From Symbiodinium natans (lineage: Eukaryota > Sar > Dinophyceae > Suessiales > Symbiodiniaceae), in the NCBI GenBank assembly GCA_905221605.1, contig CAJNDS010002077.1, positions 437,501 through 501,500 on the forward strand: a stretch of DNA of 64,000 nucleotides. The letters run 5' to 3'. A program made the translations under genes and the position numbers. Of the stretch, positions 1 through 10,103 are shown in pieces. Under the pieces are notes generated by a model, which worked only from the letters and a program-made list of their open reading frames with translations, did not search any database and was not told where the DNA came from. Each line of letters begins with the position of its first letter. The first letter of the stretch is position 1.

Positions 1-40
1 CAACAACAACAACAACAGCAGCAGCAACAACAGCAACAAC

Positions 41-650
41 ATTTCATTTCATTTCGGACGCATGTGCGGGTTATGTCCCACACCTTGGCGGGCATCGAGG
101 GTGAAAATTGAGAGACCTATGCGTCTGGGACCTGTCTAGTCCGATGCTTGGCTACGTGAGTTCCAGGTTGCGCGTCTCTGCAAGCTTCTACGAGGTCGGT
201 GTTCGGCCTCAGCAGGCTGACTGTCAGGCAGGCAATGTCACAGAGTTCTGCACGTGATGGGCTATGCTGCAGTCGAAGACAGAGGACTTTTCCACTGCTT
301 CAGTCGTTGAGGTCAAGAGGTCAAGAGGCAGGTTTTGTCCTTTGTTGGACGAGAACTTTGCTAAAGCTGATGCTCTGCGTTGCAGGAGGAGACCTCTCTC
401 GCAAACTGTCATCGGGCTGGGGTGCGAAAAGGCGAAGCATGGATGGTGACCAGGAGGAGACCTCACTAGGTTGGTGAAATTGGCGCTGTAGCCGAGAGGC
501 CCGCTGCCGTAAGTATAGCATGTCTGAACACCATCCTCCGCTCGGGCGTAAGCTCCATAGCGCTGAGTGATGCTGCGCAGTGTCACGTGAAGAAACGCTA
601 CCTGGCCACCTTTCAGGAGGAGACCTCACTCGAATGGTGAATCTTGAACA
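41..650 (-). other. LINE 3' untranslated region, copy 1
   Basis: Non-coding tail downstream of the LINE stop codon. It carries the motif CAGGAGGAGACCTC (plus strand) near positions 391, 451 and 616, and ends at the left in three ATTTC units. It contains the intact, uninterrupted version (around 506-520) of the site where the Copia element inserted into copy 2. No ORF here has recognisable features. Confidence 0.7.
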
Positions 651-3600
651 TCAGTTCAGTCGATGGAGGAGTAGGAGATAAGCTCCGGACTCCATCTGTG
701 CTCGTTCATGACTTGTGGGAGAGAAGCCCGGGCTGGAATCATCCCCTACCTTCAGAGACGGAAGCAAGGTGAAGGATCTGTAATGACCCGAGGTGGCTTC
801 CTGTCCGATATGGAAGAGTCCCGAAACAGATTTATAGCGAACAAAAGATGGAGAGTCAGGCCGAGTCCAGACTGGCAGCTGTATTTCGTCCTGCAAGCCA
901 GTAAGCCTCCAGTGTTGCTTCTCTCCGGCATTCGTGAACCTTGGCAGAGACACAAAAATATATGAAGGTGTGTACAGCAGCGCTGCCGTGGAGTCATGAG
1001 GGGAATGCCACTCGTGTACAAAGAAAGACAACGAATAGGTTGAGACAGGCGCTGCCAGGGGGTCAGGCTGTGACAGCCTGGTCGGGTCAGTGCCTTCCGG
1101 GAAGGTTAGTATAAGAGGGGAGAAGCCCGTTGAGTCGGGTATGTCAGCATCATAGACCCTTTTCCAGGGAGTACTTTGTAAGGAGCCATGGTGATTAGCC
1201 AGCAGAAACATCAAGTACTCGAGTGCATCACTCTGTCGGTTGGCAAGCCTCCAGTCAAGGTGACAATGTGGCAGCGATTCAAGTGCAAGAACGGAGATCG
1301 GGCGCGATGCCCTTTCTCGAAGTTCTCTCTGGAGTGGTTGAAGGTTCGACCAGTCCACTGAGGCGTCTTCCCTCAGAGCGCTTATCATTTGCAAAACTGA
1401 AATGGCGTAGCACAAGTTGTGCGGATTAATCAACTGCGGCATAGGCAGAGCTACAGAAGGCAGTGGTGGATGGGAGTCATCCACTTCTGTCGCAGGTGGT
1501 TGGGCAGGTCCTGCACTCGGCTGTGCAACCTGAGAGGCACTCCCTGGACGAAACCATCGCTGAAGCTGGCTTTGCTTTGGCTGGAGAGTTTTATTAGAAG
1601 CCTGCAGGGTCTGCTGTTGGGATGCCTTAGGCAGGGGGGTGACCTGCGTCGGGGATTCTAATTGCGTAGAGAGGGCCGTGTGCAGCCGTGGGGTGGCGAC
1701 CGCAGAAAGAGATGCGCCAGTCCCAGTATTATTCGGTGAAAGGTGTGAAATCTGAGTTTGTGGGAGAGATGAATGAGATCTGGAGAGAGGGGCCTCAGGG
1801 TGCAGAAAGAAGAAGAGCTGCAATTGCTGAATGACTGGGCACTGCTTTGTATGTCTGGGAACGCTCTCCACTTTCACGCCGCAGGCAGGGCAGGGGGACA
1901 AGCGGGTTAGCACGTACATCTTAGAAGTGTTATTCCCCGCAGAAGCTTTGTAAGAAGCCCATTCTGCTCCGTGTTTTTTGGTGAGGTGGAAGGCTATTTT
2001 TGTCGTGGAGACTATCCACGAGTCGCAGAGAAGGCAGGTTCTGGTAAGCTGCCGGCCGAGGTTGCCAGTGATGAGCTCAAGGAAGGTCTGTCCTCCGGCC
2101 TGCTGCAGCAATTCAGTGCACATGCGCGAGATGAGCGGCGCTGTGTCTAACTGCAAGGTAAGCTGGACCGAGGGTGCAGCAGCAGCCTGCCGGTCTGATG
2201 AAGGCTCAATCTCCTGGCTGGAGGAAACCTCACTCGCCTTGGGATGAACCACGTCAGCCAGGGTGGCTGCTGCAGGTCTAGAAAGCTTAAAGCCGTCCTG
2301 TCTGCAGACTCTGCGCTCAACGTGTTGCTGTAGATTATGCCAGTTTTTGAACTTCGTCTGGCAGTTAGAGCATTGAGGCATGCCTCCCACGGAATGCTTT
2401 AGGCGTGAGAATTCAAGAGGTGGCAGGGCAGGAGCCGGGTGCTTGACTGTCCGGTGTGTTCTCAAACCCGCCGCAGTGCGAAAGACCTTTCCGCAACAGG
2501 CATGCGTGGGTACGTCCGGAGAGGGGTCGTTGTCGACCTCCGTGAGCAGCTTGCGATAAGAGGCTACAATCTCCTCCGCCGTTTGCAGGGTGGAGGGAAT
2601 GGTTAGGATATCCTCGTTAGGCCAGGCACCGGGCTGAGTGAAGGGCAAAGAACACGTTTTGGCCGACATGGATGTCGAGCAGGAGGTGACCTCACTCGCT
2701 GGAGCTGCATGCCGGCGCTTGCGAAGGGAGTCTAGTCGCTGGGCTGAGCGATCATGAAGCTGCTGAATGGGAGGAACTAGCTTAAGACGCGTGAAGAGCG
2801 CTGCAGTAGTTTCTCGAGTCTTATGCACAGGGTTATGTGTTACCGCCCTTACCTGTCTGGCATGCCATGAGCGAAGAGCTCGTGCCCGCCGTCCTGAAAG
2901 ACCAACAGATTCCAGGCCAAAGGTGGCCGTGGACCAGACGGTGGCCCTCCAGACAAGCAGCCTGGATGCAGTTTTTGTCTTGCGCTTATTGTGAATGAAT
3001 TTGCGCACTGTCTGCTTTTTCTTCGCCGCTCTCTCTTGTCTTAAGGAGAAAGTGAGATCCTCCGGGTTTGAGTAGCTGACCATTACCCCAAGATACTTAA
3101 AGGAGTCTACCAGCTCGAAGGAAGGAAGGGAGGGAAGTGGGGGAAGAACAGAGGAGTTTGAGAGCAGAACTGGCCGCCTAGGCTGTTTTGGGGCATCTAT
3201 GTTCCAGACCGTAACTTTCCGGCCCGAGCGCAGCTCCTGTGACTTGAAGAGCTTCTTGGCCTGCTGTGCATGGCGACCGGCCAATTTGACCATAATGTTG
3301 CACTTTGCATAGTTTACCTCTAGTCCGGCTTCTTGCAGATAGTGCAGTAAAAGTCTTACCATGTCATGAGCCGCGTAGAGGTCGGACCAGTTGTGGATGT
3401 CCCGGTGAATGACGAGATCATCCGCAAACCCTGTGAGGAACTGCTGTATGGGAGGGAACCCTATGTGGGTTGCCATAAGCCGGAACGCCTCCGTTATGAC
3501 CAGGGAGAAAAGCGAGGGGGCCAGTTTGCAGCCCTGCTTGATACCTCTAGTTGAGGTGACTGAGTCCTGGCTTCTGCCATACCGCAAGTTATACTGGGCT

Positions 3601-6119
3601 TCCCTATGAAGCGATGCCACTAGCTCAACGTCCTCTGGTGAGGCTCCGTAGGTTTTGAGTGAGCGCAAGAGAGCTTCTCTGCTAGTTTTGTCAAAAGCTT
3701 GGGAGAGGTCTAGTGAGAAGGTGAACCCTCCTATCAGATCGGGCTTTCCCTTTCTACCCTTGGAGGTGCAGAACCTATCTGGTGCACGGGAGCGAAGCAA
3801 TGCACGGACGCGCCTAGCATGACCAATTACTCGGAGTTGGGCGTCGGCTATCCCTCGTCCTGGAATATAGGCAAATTGAGGGGAGGCAAAGTGAGCCTTC
3901 TTAAAGAGAGGGTCTAGCCTTCTCCTAGCCTCTGAGGCTATTCCTTTTCCATCTGGCCTGATGATGCCTAGCGGTCGCAAGTTTTCAGGCTTAGAGGCTG
4001 GTTTAGAGGGCTGTGGTATGAAGCTAAGGTCTGCTGATTTGGCCGTTGTTGGCAGTGAAGGCAGCTCAGCCTGATTTTGAGGTGGTGTGCCATGCTGCGA
4101 CACGCTCTTCTCTTGGCAGGAGGTGTCCTCGCACGCCGGGGGAGTAAGAGCGGGAGGCAGAGGCACAGCTTCCAAGTAATCGCAATAGTTATTTGCCACT
4201 GTTGAAGCGCAGAGGCGATACATGGATGCTGGGGCAGAGCCTTGTGGTACTGCTTTTTCCGGCTTTATAGAGGCAATGCCTTTTGACAGACTGCTTCTGT
4301 CTAGCCTGGGTAAGGCTTGGCCTGCGCCGCTGGCTAGGGGGGGATGCGAGGAGAAAATGGAGAGACTATGTCTCTTAAGCTCTGCCAGCCCCTCCGACTC
4401 AGTGAGGATACGGCCACATGGCGATCTGAGGCAGACTCTAGGTGCAGGGGACCAAGGAGCTACATGCTTTAAGGAGCGATATGCCGCATGTGGGTCTCTT
4501 TTGACTTTCTCAGAAATCTCTGTTAGTGTGCGGTGAGTCTTTTCTCGGGCCTGGTTCTTGATTTGAATGGCATGTGCCTTAGCTGCTTCTTCTAGCGAGC
4601 GCTGAGCCTGTTTAAAGTGCTCGGTGCGGGCCATCTTATGTATGACATCATCCTCCCGTTTTAGGTTCCGTAGCGCTGTCTGTCGATGATTATAGAGCTG
4701 CCATAGAGGCTGTGCTGACGGGGCTACGTCTGCACGGCTTACTTCTGGGTCCCTCGGGTGGAAGGTCTTGGCGTGTTCTAGAAGAAGCTCGTTGACCTCA
4801 TCAGGATGGAGAGGCTCTCCATTTTTCTGCGCTCGAAGTTTGTCTACTTCGTGTGCAACTTGGACCCGCAGGGTTTGAGCCAGAGGAGTGTTTTGTCTAA
4901 CATGTTGGGCCAGTAAAGACTTTTGTTTGAAAGGGACTGCCGGCTGAGTTTTGGTCGAGAACGGGTGTCTCCAGACCTTCTTCAGAGGTATTGCCGTCCG
5001 AAGAGGCGTGTGTTTGCCTCCTTTCCGCCATGCTCCCAGCTTGAAGTCCTTGAGGACACACACTTTTCGGGCTGGCTGAGCAGCATAAAATTTGGTAGTT
5101 AAGATGAAATCAATCTGGGAGCTGCCCTGTGGCGAGGTGAAGGTGTTTGCCTTGCGCCCCTGCCATGTGTTAAGCGCAACTAGGGAGTTTCGCTGGAGAA
5201 ACTTCTGGAACTGCTTCTGAGCCGGTTTCTGCTTAGAAGATCCTGCTGGCACCACTCCCCCTACGAAGGGGGGATTTGGTTTTAGGGAAGAGTTGAAGTC
5301 CCCCGCTAGCACCGGAACAGTGCGCTGTGACGAGTTAGAAAGGGACTTGCTTAGGGAGGAGAGAACTTTGCTCTGGGTGGCATAGTGGTCTTGCTCCGTC
5401 ATGCCTCGCTGCTTGGTGTACTGATAGCAGTTTAGCAGGAGCACTGGCTGGCCTCGGACTTCGCAGTGAACCTCTTGAGCTCGGCCTGGGCGTGGATCCT
5501 GCCAGCGCAGTGTTGCAGAGTCTATGCTTGGCGATAGTAGAGTGAGAACACCTGCCGAGCGCCTGTGCTTTGGCTGTTCGGGCAACTGGGATGTTTGAGC
5601 GGGAGGGGACCTCACAAGCTCTTCATCCGGCAGCCCACCTGAAACGGCTGTCCAGCCATGCACTTTAAATTGGGAGGAGGTGGTCCAGTGGGTTTCCTGG
5701 ATAAAGATAACATCTAGGTCCTGCTGATGTTGCAGCCACTCTTTGAACTCTGCCCACAATTGTTGGCTTAGTCCACCTGCGTTCCACGAGAAAACTCGCA
5801 GTGGTTTGGCTTCACGACCGCCTCTAGGGTGACGCCTTCGCGGCTGCCTAAGAGGGAGCTGCGGTGCAAATTGAGCATGCATTTTTTCTTGTGTCTCATG
5901 GATTACACTGGGTGCAGCTATGCCTGCGCTTGCCTGTGCCTGGCTTAGAGGCAAATTGATCTCGCGATATGGTACTGCGCAACCGTCCCTTAAGGCTCGG
6001 TTACAGGCCCGACGATAGGAATGTTTACGAATTATACCCTCTGCCATCCGCTTGTTTTGCCTGAAGTGCCGAGGCACGATCAGACTCCCCTCGTCCTGCG
6101 GAAAGACGAGAACCCTCAC
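651..6119 (-). CDS. LINE polyprotein: AP endonuclease - reverse transcriptase - zinc fingers - USP-like protease (copy 1)
   Basis: 1,822 codons are open from a GTG at 6119; the first ATG in frame is at 6047. Copy 2 continues further upstream in the same frame, where copy 1 has a TAA, so the true start is uncertain. Domains in order: APE-type endonuclease (SWNAGG, Asn ~113; IQETH, Glu ~142; AGDFN; SQIDFI; KHTPL); reverse transcriptase (FSLDLSQAFD motif A; FADD at ~898-901); four Cys/His zinc-finger-like motifs (for example CSNC...H...C and CLLC...H...H); and a C-terminal domain with the boxes of ubiquitin-specific proteases (NLCY with Cys ~1570, QSDALEYL, SGHYRSF with His ~1779, GAYLLLLH). Endonuclease and RT would drive target-primed reverse transcription; the protease role is inferred. 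The frame is intact and may encode a working protein. Confidence 0.85.
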   Translation of the reverse strand: MRVLVFPQDEGSLIVPRHFRQNKRMAEGIIRKHSYRRACNRALRDGCAVPYREINLPLSQAQASAGIAAPSVIHETQEKMHAQFAPQLPLRQPRRRHPRGGREAKPLRVFSWNAGGLSQQLWAEFKEWLQHQQDLDVIFIQETHWTTSSQFKVHGWTAVSGGLPDEELVRSPPAQTSQLPEQPKHRRSAGVLTLLSPSIDSATLRWQDPRPGRAQEVHCEVRGQPVLLLNCYQYTKQRGMTEQDHYATQSKVLSSLSKSLSNSSQRTVPVLAGDFNSSLKPNPPFVGGVVPAGSSKQKPAQKQFQKFLQRNSLVALNTWQGRKANTFTSPQGSSQIDFILTTKFYAAQPARKVCVLKDFKLGAWRKGGKHTPLRTAIPLKKVWRHPFSTKTQPAVPFKQKSLLAQHVRQNTPLAQTLRVQVAHEVDKLRAQKNGEPLHPDEVNELLLEHAKTFHPRDPEVSRADVAPSAQPLWQLYNHRQTALRNLKREDDVIHKMARTEHFKQAQRSLEEAAKAHAIQIKNQAREKTHRTLTEISEKVKRDPHAAYRSLKHVAPWSPAPRVCLRSPCGRILTESEGLAELKRHSLSIFSSHPPLASGAGQALPRLDRSSLSKGIASIKPEKAVPQGSAPASMYRLCASTVANNYCDYLEAVPLPPALTPPACEDTSCQEKSVSQHGTPPQNQAELPSLPTTAKSADLSFIPQPSKPASKPENLRPLGIIRPDGKGIASEARRRLDPLFKKAHFASPQFAYIPGRGIADAQLRVIGHARRVRALLRSRAPDRFCTSKGRKGKPDLIGGFTFSLDLSQAFDKTSREALLRSLKTYGASPEDVELVASLHREAQYNLRYGRSQDSVTSTRGIKQGCKLAPSLFSLVITEAFRLMATHIGFPPIQQFLTGFADDLVIHRDIHNWSDLYAAHDMVRLLLHYLQEAGLEVNYAKCNIMVKLAGRHAQQAKKLFKSQELRSGRKVTVWNIDAPKQPRRPVLLSNSSVLPPLPSLPSFELVDSFKYLGVMVSYSNPEDLTFSLRQERAAKKKQTVRKFIHNKRKTKTASRLLVWRATVWSTATFGLESVGLSGRRARALRSWHARQVRAVTHNPVHKTRETTAALFTRLKLVPPIQQLHDRSAQRLDSLRKRRHAAPASEVTSCSTSMSAKTCSLPFTQPGAWPNEDILTIPSTLQTAEEIVASYRKLLTEVDNDPSPDVPTHACCGKVFRTAAGLRTHRTVKHPAPALPPLEFSRLKHSVGGMPQCSNCQTKFKNWHNLQQHVERRVCRQDGFKLSRPAAATLADVVHPKASEVSSSQEIEPSSDRQAAAAPSVQLTLQLDTAPLISRMCTELLQQAGGQTFLELITGNLGRQLTRTCLLCDSWIVSTTKIAFHLTKKHGAEWASYKASAGNNTSKMYVLTRLSPCPACGVKVESVPRHTKQCPVIQQLQLFFFLHPEAPLSRSHSSLPQTQISHLSPNNTGTGASLSAVATPRLHTALSTQLESPTQVTPLPKASQQQTLQASNKTLQPKQSQLQRWFRPGSASQVAQPSAGPAQPPATEVDDSHPPLPSVALPMPQLINPHNLCYAISVLQMISALREDASVDWSNLQPLQRELRERASRPISVLALESLPHCHLDWRLANRQSDALEYLMFLLANHHGSLQSTPWKRVYDADIPDSTGFSPLILTFPEGTDPTRLSQPDPLAAPVSTYSLSFFVHEWHSPHDSTAALLYTPSYIFVSLPRFTNAGEKQHWRLTGLQDEIQLPVWTRPDSPSFVRYKSVSGLFHIGQEATSGHYRSFTLLPSLKVGDDSSPGFSPTSHERAQMESGAYLLLLHRLN

Positions 6120-6378
6120 ACTTGGGAGTGATAGATGCAGTCTAAGACGATCTTATGTCTCCCCCCGGAATTGGGACCGGGCCAGCTCGTCGTGGATATG
6201 CTGTCTGCGGCAGAATCTCAATTGCAAGAGGCTAAAGCCTCCAAGTGGCCATCAGCTGGCAAAAGCTAGAAAGCCTTGAGATGTTAAGAGGGCCCCGAAA
6301 GCTGTTAAAGAGATGAAGTTCGGGGCCTTGGCCGGTTCGACAGCTACCATGCGCGGGCGGCTTGAGCTGGTAGTGCTT

Positions 6379-6833
<455 letters not shown>

Positions 6834-7309
6834 TTTCATTTCATTTCATTTCGGACGCATGTGCGGGTTATGTCCCACACCTTGGCGGGCATCGAGGGTG
6901 AAAATTGAGAGACCTATGCGTCTGGGACCTGTCTAGTCCGATGCTTGGCTACGTGAGTTCCAGGTTGCGCGTCTCTGCAAGCTTCTACGAGGTCGGTGTT
7001 CGGCCTCAGCAGGCTGACTGTCAGGCAGGCAATGTCACAGAGTTCTGCACGTGATGGGCTATGCTGCAGTCGAAGACAGAGGACTTTTCCACTGCTTCAG
7101 TCGTTGAGGTCAAGAGGTCAAGAGGCAGGTTTTGTCCTTTGTTGGACGAGAACTTTGCTAAAGCTGATGCTCTGCGTTGCAGGAGGAGACCTCTCTCGCA
7201 AACTGTCATCGGGCTGGGGTGCGAAAAGGCGAAGCATGGATGGTGACCAGGAGGAGACCTCACTAGGTTGGTGAAATTGGCGCTGTAGCCGAGAGGCCCG
7301 CTGCCGTAA

Positions 7310-7314
7310 GTATA
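7310..7314. repeat. Target-site duplication GTATA (left)
   Basis: Five bases repeated at 16345-16349. LINE copy 1 has a single GTATA in the same context (near 511-516), the unoccupied site. Confidence 0.9.
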
Positions 7315-7450
7315 TGCTAAACTTCAAGTCGCTCTTTTTCCTTGAACCGGTAAAAGCGCTGTCGGTAAAAACATGAGTCACAAATCCACACATGCTCATC
7401 AACCCTTTGGGTTGGTAGGTGGGGTTCCCAGGTAGTAGAAAAACTTTACA
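7315..7450 (-). repeat. 3' LTR of the minus-strand Copia element
   Basis: 136 bp, starting TGCTAAAC and ending TTTACA on the plus strand; identical by eye to 16209-16344. It is the 3' LTR in the element's own orientation. Confidence 0.95.
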
Positions 7451-7459
7451 CCCCGCCTT
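7451..7459 (-). promoter_or_regulatory. Polypurine tract of the Copia element
   Basis: Minus-strand AAGGCGGGG directly abuts the TG of the 3' LTR, the position expected for the plus-strand primer of reverse transcription. Confidence 0.6.
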
Positions 7460-7700
7460 GATGTTGTGCGAACTGTAAGCTCAACATCACTCTACAGTAA
7501 CGGGTTTGTAGAAACTGTACAGGTATGTCGTTGGGCTCATCTGGTATTGTGCGATGGCCTCGTTGTGCTCTCCCTATTGGAGTCCTTGCACTCGGTGAAA
7601 ACTGTTCCCACTGCTTCCTCGTGGGTAACACTTCGCTCAGGTAAGCTTGTACTCGTTGTAGCTCACACTGTACGGAAAAGTGAAACATTCCATCATTCAC
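7460..7700 (-). other. 3' untranslated stretch of the minus-strand Copia element
   Basis: Sequence between the ORF C stop and the polypurine tract. No ORF or structured motif recognised. Confidence 0.6.
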
Positions 7701-10103
7701 TCACATGGTCCCGGGCCTGCAATTGCCACAAGGACGGTAGTGCAATCTCGCATGCACTGCTGCACTGTAAGTGAATCTCTCTGACCTTTGCACATCTGCA
7801 CATGTAGGTCGGTGGTACCTCTTGCCATGAGGCGTGTACACATAATGGGGTTGTGCTCGTAGCTGTTCGTCCACATCCTGTGCCATAGGAATGATATTAA
7901 CCATTCCCCATTCTTGAAATCGCCTTGCAAGCTCTTCGTCATTCACATGGATTTGGCTTGCTGGTACTGTACTGATTCCAGGCATCCCATTACCACTGCC
8001 TGTCGCTGAATCCTCTGGTGCATCACGGAAATACATATTGACTGCCCTTGCTGTACGTTGAACATCATCCTCATCGGGCGGACAATACTTTTGCACAAAT
8101 CTTCGAATAGTGAATTCCTCCTGCGGTTCCTGTGGTCCTTCTTCCTGCGGTTCCTGTGGTCCTTCTTCCTGCGGTTCCTGTGGTCCTTCTTCCTGTGGTT
8201 CCTGTGGTCCTTCTTCCTGTGGTTCCTGTGGTCCTTCTTCCTGTGGTTCCTGTGGTCCTTCTTCCTGTGGTTCCTGTGGTCCTTCTTCCTGTGGTTCCTG
8301 TGGTCCTTCTTCCTGTGGTTCCTGTCGTCCTTCGTTCACCTTCTGCTCGACCATGTAGAACAAGAGTAAAGCGAAAATTCCTCCTAGTAGCACACTGAAA
8401 AGAATAATCCATCCACTCACTTCCTTCACATAGATGAAAACAAATTCTCGTTCTTCTCGTTCTCGTCCTCCAAAATCGTCTGGCTGTCCTGCAATCTGAG
8501 AAATCATATTCACCATCATTGTCAAGTACATCGCTCTAGCCGTCTTGCTTCCTCGCTCACTCAACAAAGTTGCACGTAGTGCTCGAACTTGGCTTCGGCA
8601 AACTTCACCTGCCACATGTTCCATTGCTTCTTCTTTCCCATAACGCTCATGACTTTCTCCATTCCACACCATGGCTCCAATATGGTACATGAGAAATCTC
8701 CTTCGAGATACTCCTAAGCGTTTTGTATTCAAGTCGGCAATGTTTAATTTGGTAGGCACTGGCTTTGCTTTGAAGCTATTGTTCTTCACCCCTCGCTGAA
8801 GCCATAATACTCTCAGATCGATATGTTTGAGTCCTCCGACTCCTGTTCGCATCATCCATTGTCTTCCCGCACTTGAATCCATCCGGATCTCCACGAGTAA
8901 CTTTCCTGCAAGAAACATCCACAACTTCTTCAGTAACATCGCTTCTGATGCTCCTCCTGAGCATGCTAGCACTTCGGACTCTGCCGAACTTAAAGCTGTA
9001 GCTTTCTGGGTCCTGCTATACGAAAGTACTGGCACTGCATTCACACACACAATCACTGATGATGTAGACCATCTCGCTTCACGGTCTGATGCCCAATCTG
9101 CATCCGTGAATACTTCCATACTGTGTGTTCCTTTCTTTTCTTCGTCTTCTTCTTCTTGCTCTTCTCTTTGATAGATCGCATCCATCATCTTGTTTCCAAC
9201 CTTTGTGTACTTCAGTAGGAATCCCAGTTGCTCTGTTCCTTGCACATAGAGCAAAGCTTGTTTCAAACAGGTTAACGCTTGTTCCGTTGGCTTCGACATC
9301 TTACTTGCCAAACACTTCGTCACATGCTGTAAATCCCATCGGTCTTGAGAAATGTACAACAGTGTTCCCAACGCTGAACGAAACTTCTTGCACTCGTTCT
9401 CCTCCAGTTCTTTGGAATTGTCCACTGTTCCAATCAGCTGGTGCTCTGGGGTTTGTCTTGGCTTTCGGTTCCCCAGCTTGTAGAGTCCTCTAAGCTTCTC
9501 GTAGTGCTTCTTCGACACTGTCACCAAATTTCCTTCTTCAAGGAACTCATAGGTCCTCTTCAGGTAATGAAGCTGTTCTCCCGATCCCCGGTGGGATGGG
9601 AACGGTCCCTCAACTGTGAGCTTGAAAAACTTCTCTAGCTCGCATATCAGCCATCTTCCTTCGCCTTTCGCACCTGCAACTAGCTCGTCGTCGACATGAA
9701 TCGACACTGCAATCTTCTTCACTCGGTGCTTCAAGATTGAGGGTATCCCAACAAATTGCTCAAATCCCAAACGCTTCAAAATCTCAACCAAATGGGTAAA
9801 CCATTGTTCTGCCGCTGATCTTTGCCCTGGCAGACACTTCTCCACTTTCCATACATGGTCTTCATCCAAACCAAGTAGTGTTCGAATCCACGGTGAGATA
9901 TCAGCATACATCAGAGCTTTCTGCGTGACTTGCAAGAATGCGTCACGAATGTCAAGAACTGTAAGCTCCCAATTGTAGATGAGATGAAAAAGAAACATCA
10001 TTCGCACTGCTGCGTGTCCTGACGTAGGACTAAAAGTCTCCTCCGTGGGCTCCCGCACGGAATTCCCGACACACAATTCTGCATCTACGCTTCCAAACTC
10101 CAT
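7701..10103 (-). CDS. Copia reverse transcriptase - RNase H with membrane/repeat/zinc C-terminal extension
   Basis: 800 codons from the ATG at 10103, overlapping the preceding frame by ~70 bp; a +1 shift would join them. RT: EETFSP, LDIRDAFLQV (motif A), HVDDELVAG (catalytic DD). RNase H: FTDADWASD, SSAESEVLA, DSSAGRQ. After RNase H comes a ~230-residue extension not usual in Copia pol: a strong transmembrane segment (GWIILFSVLLGGIFALLLFY), nine 8-residue QEPQEEGP repeats, and a C-terminal zinc-binding-like motif (YHRPTC...RPCGNC). The join may be programmed frameshifting or a one-base disablement; the sequence alone cannot decide. Confidence 0.82.
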   Translation of the reverse strand: MEFGSVDAELCVGNSVREPTEETFSPTSGHAAVRMMFLFHLIYNWELTVLDIRDAFLQVTQKALMYADISPWIRTLLGLDEDHVWKVEKCLPGQRSAAEQWFTHLVEILKRLGFEQFVGIPSILKHRVKKIAVSIHVDDELVAGAKGEGRWLICELEKFFKLTVEGPFPSHRGSGEQLHYLKRTYEFLEEGNLVTVSKKHYEKLRGLYKLGNRKPRQTPEHQLIGTVDNSKELEENECKKFRSALGTLLYISQDRWDLQHVTKCLASKMSKPTEQALTCLKQALLYVQGTEQLGFLLKYTKVGNKMMDAIYQREEQEEEDEEKKGTHSMEVFTDADWASDREARWSTSSVIVCVNAVPVLSYSRTQKATALSSAESEVLACSGGASEAMLLKKLWMFLAGKLLVEIRMDSSAGRQWMMRTGVGGLKHIDLRVLWLQRGVKNNSFKAKPVPTKLNIADLNTKRLGVSRRRFLMYHIGAMVWNGESHERYGKEEAMEHVAGEVCRSQVRALRATLLSERGSKTARAMYLTMMVNMISQIAGQPDDFGGREREEREFVFIYVKEVSGWIILFSVLLGGIFALLLFYMVEQKVNEGRQEPQEEGPQEPQEEGPQEPQEEGPQEPQEEGPQEPQEEGPQEPQEEGPQEPQEEGPQEPQEEGPQEPQEEFTIRRFVQKYCPPDEDDVQRTARAVNMYFRDAPEDSATGSGNGMPGISTVPASQIHVNDEELARRFQEWGMVNIIPMAQDVDEQLRAQPHYVYTPHGKRYHRPTCADVQRSERFTYSAAVHARLHYRPCGNCRPGTM
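8117..8332 (-). repeat. Nine 24-bp tandem repeats encoding QEPQEEGP
   Basis: Units of 24 bp inside ORF C, in frame. The three units nearest position 8117 carry CTGCGG and the next five carry CTGTGG on the plus strand; the last is degenerate (CTGTCG). This pattern suggests recent unit duplication. The encoded stretch is acidic and probably disordered, next to the transmembrane helix. Confidence 0.9.

Larger units (their letters stand above)
41..6378 (-). mobile_element. LINE (non-LTR retrotransposon), copy 1, apparently full length
   Basis: Read on the minus strand, the element starts next to a (TTG)n tract at 6378, has a short 5' leader, one long ORF (stop at 651) and a ~600-bp 3' tail ending in GAAAT pentamers that run directly into another (TTG)n tract. 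Its length is 6,338 bp. The second copy is 6,339 bp once its Copia insert and the 5-bp target duplication are removed, which fixes both boundaries. There is no poly(A) tail and no separate ORF1/gag. The ends sitting exactly in CAA/TTG microsatellite suggest either microsatellite-targeted insertion or a TTG-type tail. Confidence 0.85.

Noticed and set aside
201-230. TTCGGCCTCAGCAGGCTGACTG in the LINE tail as a CCTC-family hairpin (shown here split: TTCGGCCTCAG / CAGGCTGACTG)
   Set aside because: It lacks the closing GAGG arm and does not fold like the family in the LTR element.
6322-6345. GGTTCGACAGC in the LINE 5' leader as a tRNA-like pol III B box
   Set aside because: It is on the strand opposite to the LINE, with no A box at suitable distance and no tRNA fold.
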